This document shows positions 44,150 through 54,044 of a stretch of 64,000 nt of DNA, piece after piece. The DNA is from Rubripirellula tenax (lineage in GTDB: Bacteria > Planctomycetota > Planctomycetia > Pirellulales > Pirellulaceae): positions 682,838-746,837 of the forward strand of contig NZ_SJPW01000004.1 of NCBI RefSeq assembly GCF_007860125.1, in the 5' to 3' direction. The position numbers and the translations under genes are program-made. The stretch's first letter is position 1, and each line of letters starts with the position of its first letter. A model generated the notes under the pieces. That model searched no databases, was not told the origin of the DNA, and saw only the letters and a list, made by a program, of their open reading frames with translations.

Positions 44150-46489
44150 ATGAACTCTGACGAACTATCTGCCAAAGCATTGACGCAAATATCAGCTACC
44201 GGTCTTGAATTCGACGCGCCACCACTCGGCGAGAAGCTGAAACGGAATGCCGGCAAAGTAATGAAGGAAATTCCCCTTCAGCGCTTGCAGGCGGGAGGAG
44301 AGCCTCTCAATCAGCAACGTGGTTCGCGATATCAGTGGGGCGAAGGAATCATCCTGAATCGTAACTCACGCGTTGGAGGCGGGTTCTGGACAAACATGCC
44401 GCCCTCACAACTTGAAGACTTGCGTCAGGTAACCGCCGACCATCCCGCGATCTTTCTTTTCTGTTACTACGAGATCACTGACGGCAAATTACATGTTTGG
44501 GCGATTCCGGACGAAGTTGCGTTTCGGAGCCTTGCGACCGTTCAAGAGAATCAATCTGGCGTGAAGACGGTCTTCATTGATCTTCGTACTCAGCGATTCA
44601 GTTACGCCAGTGACGCTCCGGACCTGACGTCCTACTACCGTGAAATCAATCTTTCTGATGCGGAGATTGAGGCTTTGGCGGCGAGCGTCAAGCAAGATGC
44701 TGCGGCGAAGGAGTTAGCCGTAAGTCAAAGCGACGATGAAGAAGACAGTCTGGACGATGAATCATTGGACTCGGAACGATACAACCAGCAAACCGTGGAT
44801 TACTTGCTTGAGCTACCAGAACATACGACGGACGGCGAATGGCACGTTGCAAACAAGGAGCGTTTTGAACTAGTTTTGAGAGATCCAACAAATCATCTTC
44901 TTGAAGCCCTACGAGAAGATTGCATTTCCAGACTTGATCCAGCAGTGGCTGGCACTACCCACAATGTGTCAAAGCTAAAGAAGAATGACTTCGGCCGGGG
45001 AGGCTACAACGATCACTATTGGGCAGCTTTCTTTGACCCGAACGCGAAATCGAAGATCAAGAGTTGCCAGCTGTTCTTTCGGATGCTTGGGAATCAGCGT
45101 CATTTCAACTATGGCTTCGCATTCGGCAACGACTGTGACGTATACATTGCTAACCTGCACGCCGCGATTGCGGGGAATAGGCCTGCGGTCCAAGAATACT
45201 TGTTGAGCGCCCCGGACGGCACCGTGGTCGGGCTTGATGCGTCTGACGATAGGCTACCGATCGACGTCCGGGTTTTTGCGGCTCAGATTGGGGAGGCCGA
45301 TAGCGAGTCTGGTCAGCCAACCATTTCGCCCTCGGCACCGATCAGCATCATTCGTCAATTTGCGCTGGAAGAGCTTCCTCGGCTCGCGGAAACATTGGCC
45401 AACGATATCGGCGAGTTTTTCCGTTGGGCCTGGCCTTTCTTCGATGCAGCGAGAACAGGAGTTTGGAGCACAGGAAGTCGAGGCCGGGTCGTGATCGACG
45501 AAGACGAATCTGAAATCGAAGTCGATGAAGACGCTCCGAGAACCCTTCAACAACTAAGTGAACTCTCCGCGTTGTCAATCAACCGGCTGCAAGAGATTGA
45601 AGATGCATTGCTGACCAAACAGCAAGTAATTCTCACCGGACCTCCAGGTACAAGCAAAACCTACATTGCACAGTTGTTCGCGCGATATTTCGCAGCCGAT
45701 CGAGAAACGAATTCACAAGGTGACCACACGACTCTCTACATGCATGCAAACTGGGCGTACGAGGATTTTTTCGAGGGCATCAAACCGTTCACCGCAGACG
45801 GCGTTTTGAAGTTCGAGCCGAAGCTGGGTTGTTTCTTGGAATGGATCGAATCGTTAAGGAGCTTCCGTCCGAACGCGAGGCACGTGCTTGTCATGGATGA
45901 AATCAATCGTTGCGACACGGCGGCAGTGCTCGGCGAATTGCTGCAACTGCTTGAATACCGCGGTCGTGCGGTGCGTTTGCTTTCCGGGCGCATGTTTCGT
46001 TTTCCCAGCAACGTTTACATCATCGGTACGATGAACAGTGCCGATCGTTCGATTGGACGCATGGACCTTGCCCTTCGTCGGCGCTTTCTGTGGCTCGATC
46101 TTGTTCCTGACTACGACATCTTGCGCACATGGCTGAAGAGACCGGGCAATAACCCCGCAAGATTTTCTTGCGACGCTCTCAGGTCGTGCAATCAGTTGCT
46201 CCAAGATCGCGGTATCGCGCCCGAACAACAGGTGGGCCACGCACTATTCATGGTCCAAACGTTCGGAAATGAAACTCAAGCGTCCGAAGACAAACCGTTG
46301 ATCCCGCAAGCGTTGAAACGGATCGTCCGCTTCAGCGTGCTTCCGTACGTGAAAGAGCTCTGCGTGATGCAATTCGGACGGGTCGATGCGAGCCTTGTAT
46401 CTCAAATCGAGCAAGTGTTACTGGAATGCTTGACGGAAAATCCCGATCAACCCGCGATAACCGATCCATTGAGCGAGCCGGACGCGTGA
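44150..46489 (+). CDS. mcrB: McrB-like AAA+ GTPase/ATPase
   Basis: 779 aa. The C-terminal third is an McrB-type AAA+ domain: Walker A in ILTGPPGTSKTYIAQLFA (about 495-510), Walker B in HVLVMDEINRCDTAAVLGEL (about 578-597), and IIGTMNSADRSIGRMDLALR, corresponding to the McrB MNTADRS signature, then RRFLWLDLVPDY. The N-terminal 450 residues, expected to recognise the DNA target, are not recognisable to me and include an acidic stretch (DDEEDSLDDESLDSE). McrB partners with the McrC nuclease, encoded next with a GTGA overlap. Together they would cut modified or otherwise marked foreign DNA. Confidence 0.92.
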   Translation: MNSDELSAKALTQISATGLEFDAPPLGEKLKRNAGKVMKEIPLQRLQAGGEPLNQQRGSRYQWGEGIILNRNSRVGGGFWTNMPPSQLEDLRQVTADHPAIFLFCYYEITDGKLHVWAIPDEVAFRSLATVQENQSGVKTVFIDLRTQRFSYASDAPDLTSYYREINLSDAEIEALAASVKQDAAAKELAVSQSDDEEDSLDDESLDSERYNQQTVDYLLELPEHTTDGEWHVANKERFELVLRDPTNHLLEALREDCISRLDPAVAGTTHNVSKLKKNDFGRGGYNDHYWAAFFDPNAKSKIKSCQLFFRMLGNQRHFNYGFAFGNDCDVYIANLHAAIAGNRPAVQEYLLSAPDGTVVGLDASDDRLPIDVRVFAAQIGEADSESGQPTISPSAPISIIRQFALEELPRLAETLANDIGEFFRWAWPFFDAARTGVWSTGSRGRVVIDEDESEIEVDEDAPRTLQQLSELSALSINRLQEIEDALLTKQQVILTGPPGTSKTYIAQLFARYFAADRETNSQGDHTTLYMHANWAYEDFFEGIKPFTADGVLKFEPKLGCFLEWIESLRSFRPNARHVLVMDEINRCDTAAVLGELLQLLEYRGRAVRLLSGRMFRFPSNVYIIGTMNSADRSIGRMDLALRRRFLWLDLVPDYDILRTWLKRPGNNPARFSCDALRSCNQLLQDRGIAPEQQVGHALFMVQTFGNETQASEDKPLIPQALKRIVRFSVLPYVKELCVMQFGRVDASLVSQIEQVLLECLTENPDQPAITDPLSEPDA

Positions 46490-47742
46490 CTCAAACACTC
46501 GCCGCGCCGCCGAGGCCTCGTAGCTCAACCGACATCGTGTGCGATGAAGCCGGCACAGCGAACCCGCGCCATTGGGAAGGACCCGTCAGCGAGATCGGAT
46601 CGGACTACAACGCGATTCTCTCGCATGCACAGAACAAAACGATACGAATCGTCGAACACACAAATAGGATTGAGATTCGAGGTCGTGACCGTGTCGGCGT
46701 GATTGAACTACCGAGTGGACGGCGGATACTGCTCAGCACCAAGATCCCTGGTGTCATATTGCTCGATTGGCTCGTCTATTTGCAAGAATTTCCTGACCTT
46801 CAGCTCTGGGCGTCGGGCGGCAGTGTTCAGCAGAGTGACAGTTGGCAAACGGTGCTCGCTCGGCTTTTCCTGCGAGAGCTTGAAATCGTCACACGTTGCC
46901 ACCTGCGTAAAGGCTTCGTGCAAATGAGCGTCGACTCACCGCACGTTCGCGGACGCATCCTTGCCGGACGACTTTCGCAACGAATGTGGCGATTGCCAGC
47001 GATACCACAAGTCGTACGCAGCCGCAGTTTAGACACGCCGGCAAACCAGATGCTTGCCGCAGCGCTCGACCAACTCGTCCTTTTCCAGTCGGATCTCGGT
47101 CCAGACGAAGTTCGATTGTTCCAACAACTACGCAACGAGTGGTCCGCGGTTTCACGCGAGAGCGTCGATCGCCAAACCGTCATCCACACCAGTCTTTCCG
47201 CGCCGCCGGATGGATATCGTTCGGCACTGCAACTCGGAAGACTTCTGCTCACCGGAGCAACGATAGATCAAACCAGCGGCTTCGGCGGCCACACATTTAC
47301 GCTCTCGCTATCGCGGATCTGGGAGCTAGCGCTCACTCGCATGTGCCAAGACCTATCGCCACAAACCGGATGGAATGTCACGTCACGTTCCAAATCCGTC
47401 CGACTCTGGGACGACGCACTCGGTACAGACGATCCCTACCGGTCCCTGATCGCCGACACGTTGCTAGAACGCGAAAGCGAACGTTGGATACTCGATGCAA
47501 AATACAAACGGGGCTTCGGCAACGAGGACCGCAACGACCGATTCCAAATGTGTGCCTACGCATTGGGCTTCGGTGCAAAGCGTGCGACCCTCGTCTACCC
47601 GTTTGCCAATGATGATCAGCCTACACTTCGCACTCTATTGTCGACCACCTATGGCAGTGCCCCCGTGAATATTGATGCGATCGCACTGCCGATGGCAGAA
47701 GGTCCAGTTTCGTGCAAGGCAGGTTTGGAAGTTCAACTGTAG
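46486..47742 (+). CDS. mcrC: McrC-like nuclease subunit
   Basis: 418 aa when started at GTG 46486, which overlaps the McrB stop as GTGA; a longer frame from 46426 lies inside mcrB. The N-terminal McrC region has GVIELPSGRRILLSTKIPGV and LLDWLVYLQEFPDL. The C-terminal PD-(D/E)xK nuclease motif is seen as IADTLLERESERWILDAKYK (about 322-340), where DAKYK supplies the D-x-K. It should form the cleavage subunit with the McrB-like ring. It converges on the helicase operon with a 42-bp gap. Confidence 0.9.
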   Translation: MTQTLAAPPRPRSSTDIVCDEAGTANPRHWEGPVSEIGSDYNAILSHAQNKTIRIVEHTNRIEIRGRDRVGVIELPSGRRILLSTKIPGVILLDWLVYLQEFPDLQLWASGGSVQQSDSWQTVLARLFLRELEIVTRCHLRKGFVQMSVDSPHVRGRILAGRLSQRMWRLPAIPQVVRSRSLDTPANQMLAAALDQLVLFQSDLGPDEVRLFQQLRNEWSAVSRESVDRQTVIHTSLSAPPDGYRSALQLGRLLLTGATIDQTSGFGGHTFTLSLSRIWELALTRMCQDLSPQTGWNVTSRSKSVRLWDDALGTDDPYRSLIADTLLERESERWILDAKYKRGFGNEDRNDRFQMCAYALGFGAKRATLVYPFANDDQPTLRTLLSTTYGSAPVNIDAIALPMAEGPVSCKAGLEVQL

Positions 47743-47784
47743 CAGTGTGGTGTAGAGTCTATTCACTTTTACGTTCCGTCTCAG

Positions 47785-50583
47785 CTAGGCTTCAAGTCGG
47801 AAGGAAAGCTCGCGAGCGGCTGACTCTGGAAAGGGAATGCGACTAGCCAACTTGTCTGTTGTCTTCGCATCAATGCGGTAGTCTTCGCCCATCACAACGT
47901 TGAACCATCGCTCGCGATCCATCACAACTCGATACATCTTTTCGTCTTGTGTTTCTGCGATGAACGGCAGGAAGACCTGGATAGATTGCCCTGCTCTTTC
48001 CGCCTTCGCTCCGATTCGGTCGATCCGGCCGGTGCGCTGTTCTAAATTGCTGGGGTTCCAGCACAGGTCGTGGTGAATCATGTATCGGCAATTCAAATGT
48101 AGGTCGACTCCTTCGGACAACACACTGCTGGCCACGAGTACCTCCGGATAGAACGGCGTGTTGAAGGTCAGCATCAGGCGTTGGCGAGTTTCCGACCGCG
48201 TCTGTCCATTGACTAACCGAACGTTGGGTAGTAGCTGCTCTGCCTTGTCGCCTTGCAATTCATCGTCCTCGTATTCATTGACGTCATTTGCGTCGGCGAC
48301 GTCGGCCCCAAAATGCGATCCTGTTTGGATTCGATTAACCGCGTCGACGTATTTGCGTCGTTGTTCGTCACTGCAGCGATTGGTTAAGAATGAGAAAAAG
48401 TCGATCACAATTTGCCGCAGAGAAATTCCGGACAAGTCGACTGCATCGAATGAGTGCTGAATCTGCTGCACTGCATCAAGCTCGCTACCGAGTGGGAAGA
48501 AACGAACCAGGAAAGACGGCGTTCGCAAGTTGCGTCGAACGATCCCAAGCAATGATTCCGCATCATCTTTCAATGAAGGGAATTCGCTGAGGAGTCGCAT
48601 GACCTCGGTATCACACGCTTGGCGTAACGGACGGTCAGCGTCAAAAAATGTGTTGCCAATTCGATTCAGCTCGGCGCTCACGTCGGTTGTCTCGCAATTG
48701 AGTTTTTCGCAGCCCATTCGTCGAATTTCCGCGTCGAGCGCAGCAGATATTGAACGACGCAGCGCCCGACCCGTCTGTACGTAGTGGCAAAACACAACGG
48801 CCTTCTCGCCACGTTTCCAAATGTCGAGAACGCGGGCGACGGTTGCATCCACTTTCGGATGCTCCGTCTGGGCGGCGCGGTTCCGCGGAATGAGCTTTTC
48901 CAAGTGATCCAGATACCAGGTGGCTGCATCGTCGGTGGTCGCAATCACCACGCCGTCATCGTCGTCCTCATCAACGGAGCGTTCGCCCTCTTTGTTTCGC
49001 GTATGCAAGAACGCTTCGTAGCTCGACGCCAAGCCTTCCGCAAATACCGGACGCGATTCCGGATTGCATGTCGATGCACGAGAGGCAAGCAGGAACGGCA
49101 GCAACGCTTCACCTGAAACAGCGATGCCCGTGTCGTCGTTGGTTGTTGAATCCAACGAGATTGCGTTGCCAGAGCGTCTTTCGCGGCGTGGCACATCCGG
49201 GTAGTCCGGCAGTGATCGCAGCTTCATGTGCCGCAGGACCCAGGGGCGAAGCAGGCTTTCAGTTTCCTTCAATCGTGTTTTTGCTTGCCCAAATCTTGCT
49301 TTGACATCGCTGGTCAACGGAGCCAGATCGTCAGTCGCTTGAACCGCCATCCACCACTGCTCAACGCTCGCGTAACGGTCGTCGCCGATAACCAAGTCAT
49401 CTTCTCGAAGTTTTCCCCAAACATGATCCAAACCAACGGCGGTTTCCTGAGCTCGATCCAAACTCGTTCGCAGCGTTTGCTTGGCGACTGCGTATCCGTC
49501 GCGTCCCATCGAAGGTGCAGACGGCCCCGTCCAATTCACGCCATCGAACCGATCCATCACGTTGCATAGCTCACCGTGTCCGAGCTGAAACGGTGTCGCG
49601 GTCAGAAAGAGCATGCGTTCAAACACGCCAGCCAATGCTCCCTGCATCGCGACCGCGTCGGCCTGCGAATCTTCACTACGAAATAGCGATGCCAACCGTG
49701 TGCCAGAGTTCTTCAGGTGGTGGGCTTCGTCGAGGATCAGCAACGGCAGGCTGTCATGGAACTTAGCCAGACACTCTTTCCATACTTCACTCAGACGACT
49801 CTTGATCTCCTGTCTTGCTTTGACCACTTTTTCAGGGTAGTGCTTCGTTCGGCGGATCGGGATTTGCTGCACGGCTTCAAATGCAAACGATAAATCCAAG
49901 TCCGGCAGAACATCTGTAATGGCCTCGGGAACCGGATCGTCAGTCAACTCAACCAAACCTTCTAATAATCTGCGCCAACGCGTCGGCGGTGATTGAAGTA
50001 GCTTGCTCCAGATCGTTTCATCGCGATTGGTGAGCCATTTCATTCGCAGCAAGTCACCGAGGTTTCGCCCCATCGCTCGCTTCAAGTCGTCGATGTTTCG
50101 GCGGCGATGCAGGCTTCTTTGTATCAATGCCAACGTCACCCAGGGATCATCCAATCCCCGACTCATCGCTCCGTGAGTCATGAAGATTAACGAGCATCGT
50201 TCGCTTGGTGAGTCATCAAGTAGTTTCAGAAAATCGACGCCTTTCTCGACCAATTTTGATCGCAGTCCACCCGCAACCTCGCTCGGCAAACACGCTTGGC
50301 AAAACAATGAAAAGTCACCCGGCCACTTTTCCTTGAGCGACGAAGGCACCATCACCACGACCGGCCGATTGCCTTGATTGGCCAAGGCTGTCGAAACGGC
50401 CACAGCGAGTGCGACGAACGTTTTCCCCGTACCCACTTCATCGGCCAGGATCATCCCCGGCTGATTCGCTAATCGTTTCAGAGTTTCCTCCGCCCAAACG
50501 CGTTGGCGATCAGCATCCTGTGTTGAGATACGGCCTTCGACATGCAAGTTGATAGATTGATGGAACGGATAGAGCGTACTCAT
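47785..50583 (-). CDS. SNF2/RapA-like helicase
   Basis: 932 aa from ATG 50583 (MSTLYPFHQSINLHVEGRIS), which overlaps the PLD-protein stop as ATGA; longer frames read through the neighbouring gene. It is a superfamily 2 ATPase with Walker A GMILADEVGTGKTFVAL (about 43-60), DEAH in LLILDEAHHLKNSGTRLAS (about 280), and motif III-like FLTATPFQLGH. The helicase C domain has VASSVLSEGVDLHLNCRY, then NPSNLEQRTGRIDRIG as motif VI. Last gene of the eight-gene defence operon, probably a translocase acting on DNA with the PLD protein. Confidence 0.92.
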   Translation of the reverse strand: MSTLYPFHQSINLHVEGRISTQDADRQRVWAEETLKRLANQPGMILADEVGTGKTFVALAVAVSTALANQGNRPVVVMVPSSLKEKWPGDFSLFCQACLPSEVAGGLRSKLVEKGVDFLKLLDDSPSERCSLIFMTHGAMSRGLDDPWVTLALIQRSLHRRRNIDDLKRAMGRNLGDLLRMKWLTNRDETIWSKLLQSPPTRWRRLLEGLVELTDDPVPEAITDVLPDLDLSFAFEAVQQIPIRRTKHYPEKVVKARQEIKSRLSEVWKECLAKFHDSLPLLILDEAHHLKNSGTRLASLFRSEDSQADAVAMQGALAGVFERMLFLTATPFQLGHGELCNVMDRFDGVNWTGPSAPSMGRDGYAVAKQTLRTSLDRAQETAVGLDHVWGKLREDDLVIGDDRYASVEQWWMAVQATDDLAPLTSDVKARFGQAKTRLKETESLLRPWVLRHMKLRSLPDYPDVPRRERRSGNAISLDSTTNDDTGIAVSGEALLPFLLASRASTCNPESRPVFAEGLASSYEAFLHTRNKEGERSVDEDDDDGVVIATTDDAATWYLDHLEKLIPRNRAAQTEHPKVDATVARVLDIWKRGEKAVVFCHYVQTGRALRRSISAALDAEIRRMGCEKLNCETTDVSAELNRIGNTFFDADRPLRQACDTEVMRLLSEFPSLKDDAESLLGIVRRNLRTPSFLVRFFPLGSELDAVQQIQHSFDAVDLSGISLRQIVIDFFSFLTNRCSDEQRRKYVDAVNRIQTGSHFGADVADANDVNEYEDDELQGDKAEQLLPNVRLVNGQTRSETRQRLMLTFNTPFYPEVLVASSVLSEGVDLHLNCRYMIHHDLCWNPSNLEQRTGRIDRIGAKAERAGQSIQVFLPFIAETQDEKMYRVVMDRERWFNVVMGEDYRIDAKTTDKLASRIPFPESAARELSFRLEA

Positions 50584-52655
50584 GACTTCACCGCCTCGAA
50601 CACCGATTGAACATACTGATTCAAATTGACAGGGCCGCCCTCGTTGGTATGCATTACTCGCGTTCGCAATGCTTCGATGACTTTTTGGATCTCTTCGCGA
50701 TGCTGTTTGGGCGGGATGCATCCGAGCATGTGTTGCACCTTCACGCGGGAAAGTTCCAATGTCAATTCGGCCAACAAGAAGTTGGATTCGTCTGGCGATT
50801 TCGCTTCCCGAATGATCGCGTCGGCGAGTCCCAAAACACCGACCGGACCGAGCAACCGCCATCGCAGCATTTCCACCGTCGCCGCAGGGCGTTGCACCCG
50901 CTCGCGGATCGTTCGCAAGGCCCATGATAGCCGTCGGGTGCGTTGCAACAGAAAGCCACTCGTATCGACTCTTTTGTGCGGATCAACCGCCGTCACGTTA
51001 CCCGCCGAATCTATCTTCGCCTGCTGTTTTAAGAACCGACGAATAGTCACATGGGGCGGTCTTGCTGAACTAAGTATTTCAAGCAAAACCTCAAGCGGCA
51101 GATCCTTCAATTCGTCCGGTGGCGGCAACGCGTCCGGCGAAGCCACGTTCACTGGCCACCACGACGTCGCCGTGTCGGATTCCAATCGCACGTCGAAACC
51201 CGATGGCGGACGAGACAACGACCACGGCAATTCCATCCGCATCGGCGAACCGCTGGCCGCCCATCTCACTGAATCAAACCAAGCGCCCTTCACGCCCTCG
51301 GCATCTATCGAGAACGCGGGAACTTGGCTGCTGGTGAACTCAAGTGTCACGATCGGACCGGCATTCGAGTCAATCGAAAACACCGCATCGCCAAAACAAA
51401 CCGGCAGCGTCTTTTGCAACAGGTCTCCCTCGCCATCTTCGCTCGGCAGCGGTTTCCAACGTTGCTCGTCTTCGCCAACCGATTCGCTTTTCGGAAACGC
51501 TAGGTCGGCAGCCTTACGAGACTTCGCCGCGCGCTTGCCGTCGATCACGTAGACCAAGTTCGCCTCCAAATTGGAGCGTTTGCCGAGTCCCGTTCCAGGG
51601 CTGGTGAAATTGCTCGACCCGATTTGGTAAATCAACCAGCGATCATCTTCGAGCCAGATTCCCTTGGCATGAAGCGGACGGCCATCCGGCGGCATGACGC
51701 GAAGCATTTCAACCGTCGCGCTATCGCGTGGTGCTGACTTGGTCAACGATTCCGGCGCATGCAGCAACACCTTGCCGACATCGACCGACGCCGCGTCAAA
51801 ACAATCTTCGGCAGTGACATGAAAACCAACACTCACCTCGCCACGCTTCCGCAGCAACTCCCAAATCTCGCTCGCCGGTTGATTCGCGGCTTCTGGCGGA
51901 TCAAAGAACGGGCTGACCACATCCGCGGATAACGCCGGTGATGATCCAGGCCACAGGCTTACCAATTGAGCAAAGCAAGATTTCGCCTTGCCCTGATTGG
52001 GTTCGATGAACAACGGATGCACGCGAACACCCGACCGCTTCAAGTCGGCGGCGGCAACTCCCCAGTCGGCGCAGTCCTTTTCAACCCGTTCAATCAAGTC
52101 GTCCCAACGCTTGGCAGCGGGAGTGACGCTACCGGATGACGGACGACTGTAGCTCGACGCTCGCCGAAGAAACCCGAGCGTTTCAGTCAAGCAACCAATC
52201 GGAGCCTCGCCGCCATCGAAATAGTCCAGCACTCCGAACACTTCCAAGTTGCGACGGTAGCCATCCTCGGTCAAGTTCGCCGAGCCGATGATCAACCGCA
52301 CCCAACCGGACCAAACCAGCAAGGTGACTTTGGCGTGTTGGATGCCCGGCAATCGCGCCGGCATCAAATCCCAACGCAGGCTGCGGGTGCCGCGGCAATG
52401 ATGGGCGTCAACCAGGACCGCGGCGCACGCCAACTTGGCCAGTTTGTCTTCTCGCTCGATCAAATACGCCGGCCCGTCGTCGGTGGGATTGGTTTCGAGT
52501 CCGATGAAGCTACCCAGGCACTCTTCTTCAAAGAACGCCGCGTTGAACGTGAACGATGTTGCGATGCAGCCGATGGCATCACCGGCCTCGTCGGGCGGCA
52601 CCCACGCATCGAGCAGTTTGCCGACACCGGGCTGAAGAGCTTTCTTTTTTGCCAT
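50580..52655 (-). CDS. Phospholipase D-like protein with two HKN motifs
   Basis: 691 aa. It contains two PLD-superfamily active-site halves in one chain: HAK at 107-109 with GSANLT at 124-129, and HAK at about 327 with GSSNFT near 347. The HxK-(about 18)-N form resembles tyrosyl-DNA phosphodiesterase (Tdp1) more than the HKD form of classic PLD nucleases. A C-terminal helical region (about 560-690) has no recognised domain. Adjacent stop/start with the 441-aa protein, and ATGA overlap with the helicase, mark it as an operon partner. A nuclease or DNA-end-processing role is inferred. Confidence 0.85.
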   Translation of the reverse strand: MAKKKALQPGVGKLLDAWVPPDEAGDAIGCIATSFTFNAAFFEEECLGSFIGLETNPTDDGPAYLIEREDKLAKLACAAVLVDAHHCRGTRSLRWDLMPARLPGIQHAKVTLLVWSGWVRLIIGSANLTEDGYRRNLEVFGVLDYFDGGEAPIGCLTETLGFLRRASSYSRPSSGSVTPAAKRWDDLIERVEKDCADWGVAAADLKRSGVRVHPLFIEPNQGKAKSCFAQLVSLWPGSSPALSADVVSPFFDPPEAANQPASEIWELLRKRGEVSVGFHVTAEDCFDAASVDVGKVLLHAPESLTKSAPRDSATVEMLRVMPPDGRPLHAKGIWLEDDRWLIYQIGSSNFTSPGTGLGKRSNLEANLVYVIDGKRAAKSRKAADLAFPKSESVGEDEQRWKPLPSEDGEGDLLQKTLPVCFGDAVFSIDSNAGPIVTLEFTSSQVPAFSIDAEGVKGAWFDSVRWAASGSPMRMELPWSLSRPPSGFDVRLESDTATSWWPVNVASPDALPPPDELKDLPLEVLLEILSSARPPHVTIRRFLKQQAKIDSAGNVTAVDPHKRVDTSGFLLQRTRRLSWALRTIRERVQRPAATVEMLRWRLLGPVGVLGLADAIIREAKSPDESNFLLAELTLELSRVKVQHMLGCIPPKQHREEIQKVIEALRTRVMHTNEGGPVNLNQYVQSVFEAVKS

Positions 52656-53981
52656 CTATACAACCAGCCCTAAATCACTCGCGAACGACCACAACGAATT
52701 CGTTCGGTAGGCATGCACATAGGCGTCATCACAACGCGGCGAATACTCGCGAATGTAGCCTGGCCGAATCAGAAACGAACCATCATCAAACCGATCCAGC
52801 CACGGCAACTTGCCCGCCGGCGGTTTGTCTTTTTGAACTTTGACGTGGAAGGCAAGCAAACGCTCTACCCAGTCTTTCGCATCGCTGGGCTCAGAGAACA
52901 CTTCAAATTGTCGTGCGAACCGATCCGCAAGGTTGAGCGGCGAAAGGGTCTCGACAACTTGTGGATACACTTTCGGCAGTATCGTCGCCGCCTCCACGAC
53001 CGACGCCAAGCTTGCCAGTTCGCTTGTCTTGATACGCTGCTTGTGCAAAGCCATGAATCGAAGCGATTCTTCCCACGCATCTTGCAGGTAGCGACTGAAT
53101 CGCTCGTATGCAGCAATCGCGGTCAGCAGCTCAGCAAGCGGCACACTCGCGTTTCCAATCAACCACTCATGAAATCGTCTTTCCGACGCATCGTCAGTCG
53201 CGACTTGGACCGACCAAACCTGCTGGCCAGCCTCGGACGTCAACAAATCGAAGATTTCGCCACGATGTCCAAGGCCCGACTTGTTGCCAGCGTCTTTTGC
53301 AATGGAAAGTCGAATCTGTTGCGACTCTTGAATCTCAGCTCCATAGATCCCGAAGTGCTCGGCAAAGAAACCGCCCCAAGTCTTTCTTGCCGTTGCTCCG
53401 TGCTTCAAGCCATCTGTGATTCCGTCAATCAATCGCTGACGGTGCGAACGTCCCGGCCCATCGCCATTGCCCAGAAAACCCTGCAGCCCTTGCTCTGTCT
53501 CCCAAGCCAGCAACACCTCATATCCCGCGTCACCAAGCCGGCCCGACGTTTCAATCCCGATCTCTTTTGCCAACGCTCGATATATCCCGTGAAAGCCGAA
53601 CGTGCGGGCACCCTTCAAGTAACGACGTTCCGAAAGTGGCACGCCATCGGCCCGGGCCTTGTCCGCCTTATCACGTCCCGGTAAGCCACGCAGCAACTTC
53701 GGATCGTTCGTTGCCCGAGCCAACCCTTCGACGACGTACCATTCAAACACCTGCCAAGGTTCGCTCACCCCATCATCGGCAACCGTGTCCTCATCAAAAA
53801 CACTGCACAATGAAAGCGACGCCGCGATCGTGGTCAGGAATCGCGGATGCGTTTGCCGCTCCCGCACCCCCGGCACCATCCGCGACGCCAACGCATCGGC
53901 AATCGGATACATCCCCAACGGATCAATCGACCCCTCCGCCGATTCCGTTGGGTCGGCTTCGCTCAACATCGGCATTAGCAT
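52656..53981 (-). CDS. Unrecognised defence-operon protein
   Basis: 441 aa, not recognised. The N-terminal stretch DPLGMYPIADALASRMVPGV, then RERQTHPRFLTTIA, resembles in layout the opening of DUF6361-type proteins (a DxxG...PG-x-x-x-x-x-x-R-x-R/P-F pattern), which are also found beside PLD and helicase genes; this is only a weak resemblance. The body is mostly alpha-helical (RYLKGARTFGFHGIYRALAK, then PSDAKDWVERLLAFHVKVQK) with no catalytic motif I can point to. It starts 63 bp after the AlbA_2-like gene and abuts the PLD gene without a gap. It may be a target-binding or regulatory subunit. Confidence 0.7.
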   Translation of the reverse strand: MLMPMLSEADPTESAEGSIDPLGMYPIADALASRMVPGVRERQTHPRFLTTIAASLSLCSVFDEDTVADDGVSEPWQVFEWYVVEGLARATNDPKLLRGLPGRDKADKARADGVPLSERRYLKGARTFGFHGIYRALAKEIGIETSGRLGDAGYEVLLAWETEQGLQGFLGNGDGPGRSHRQRLIDGITDGLKHGATARKTWGGFFAEHFGIYGAEIQESQQIRLSIAKDAGNKSGLGHRGEIFDLLTSEAGQQVWSVQVATDDASERRFHEWLIGNASVPLAELLTAIAAYERFSRYLQDAWEESLRFMALHKQRIKTSELASLASVVEAATILPKVYPQVVETLSPLNLADRFARQFEVFSEPSDAKDWVERLLAFHVKVQKDKPPAGKLPWLDRFDDGSFLIRPGYIREYSPRCDDAYVHAYRTNSLWSFASDLGLVV

Positions 53982-54044
53982 TGGCGTAAATCCGCGTCGT
54001 TGTATTTGTCGTTATAGTCGGATGGTAATGTTCTTTCTCGGAAG

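Noticed and set aside
47785-50925. 1046-aa helicase starting at 50925
   Set aside because: The first 114 codons lie within the PLD gene and have no helicase-like content. ATG 50583 makes an ATGA overlap and starts the conserved region.
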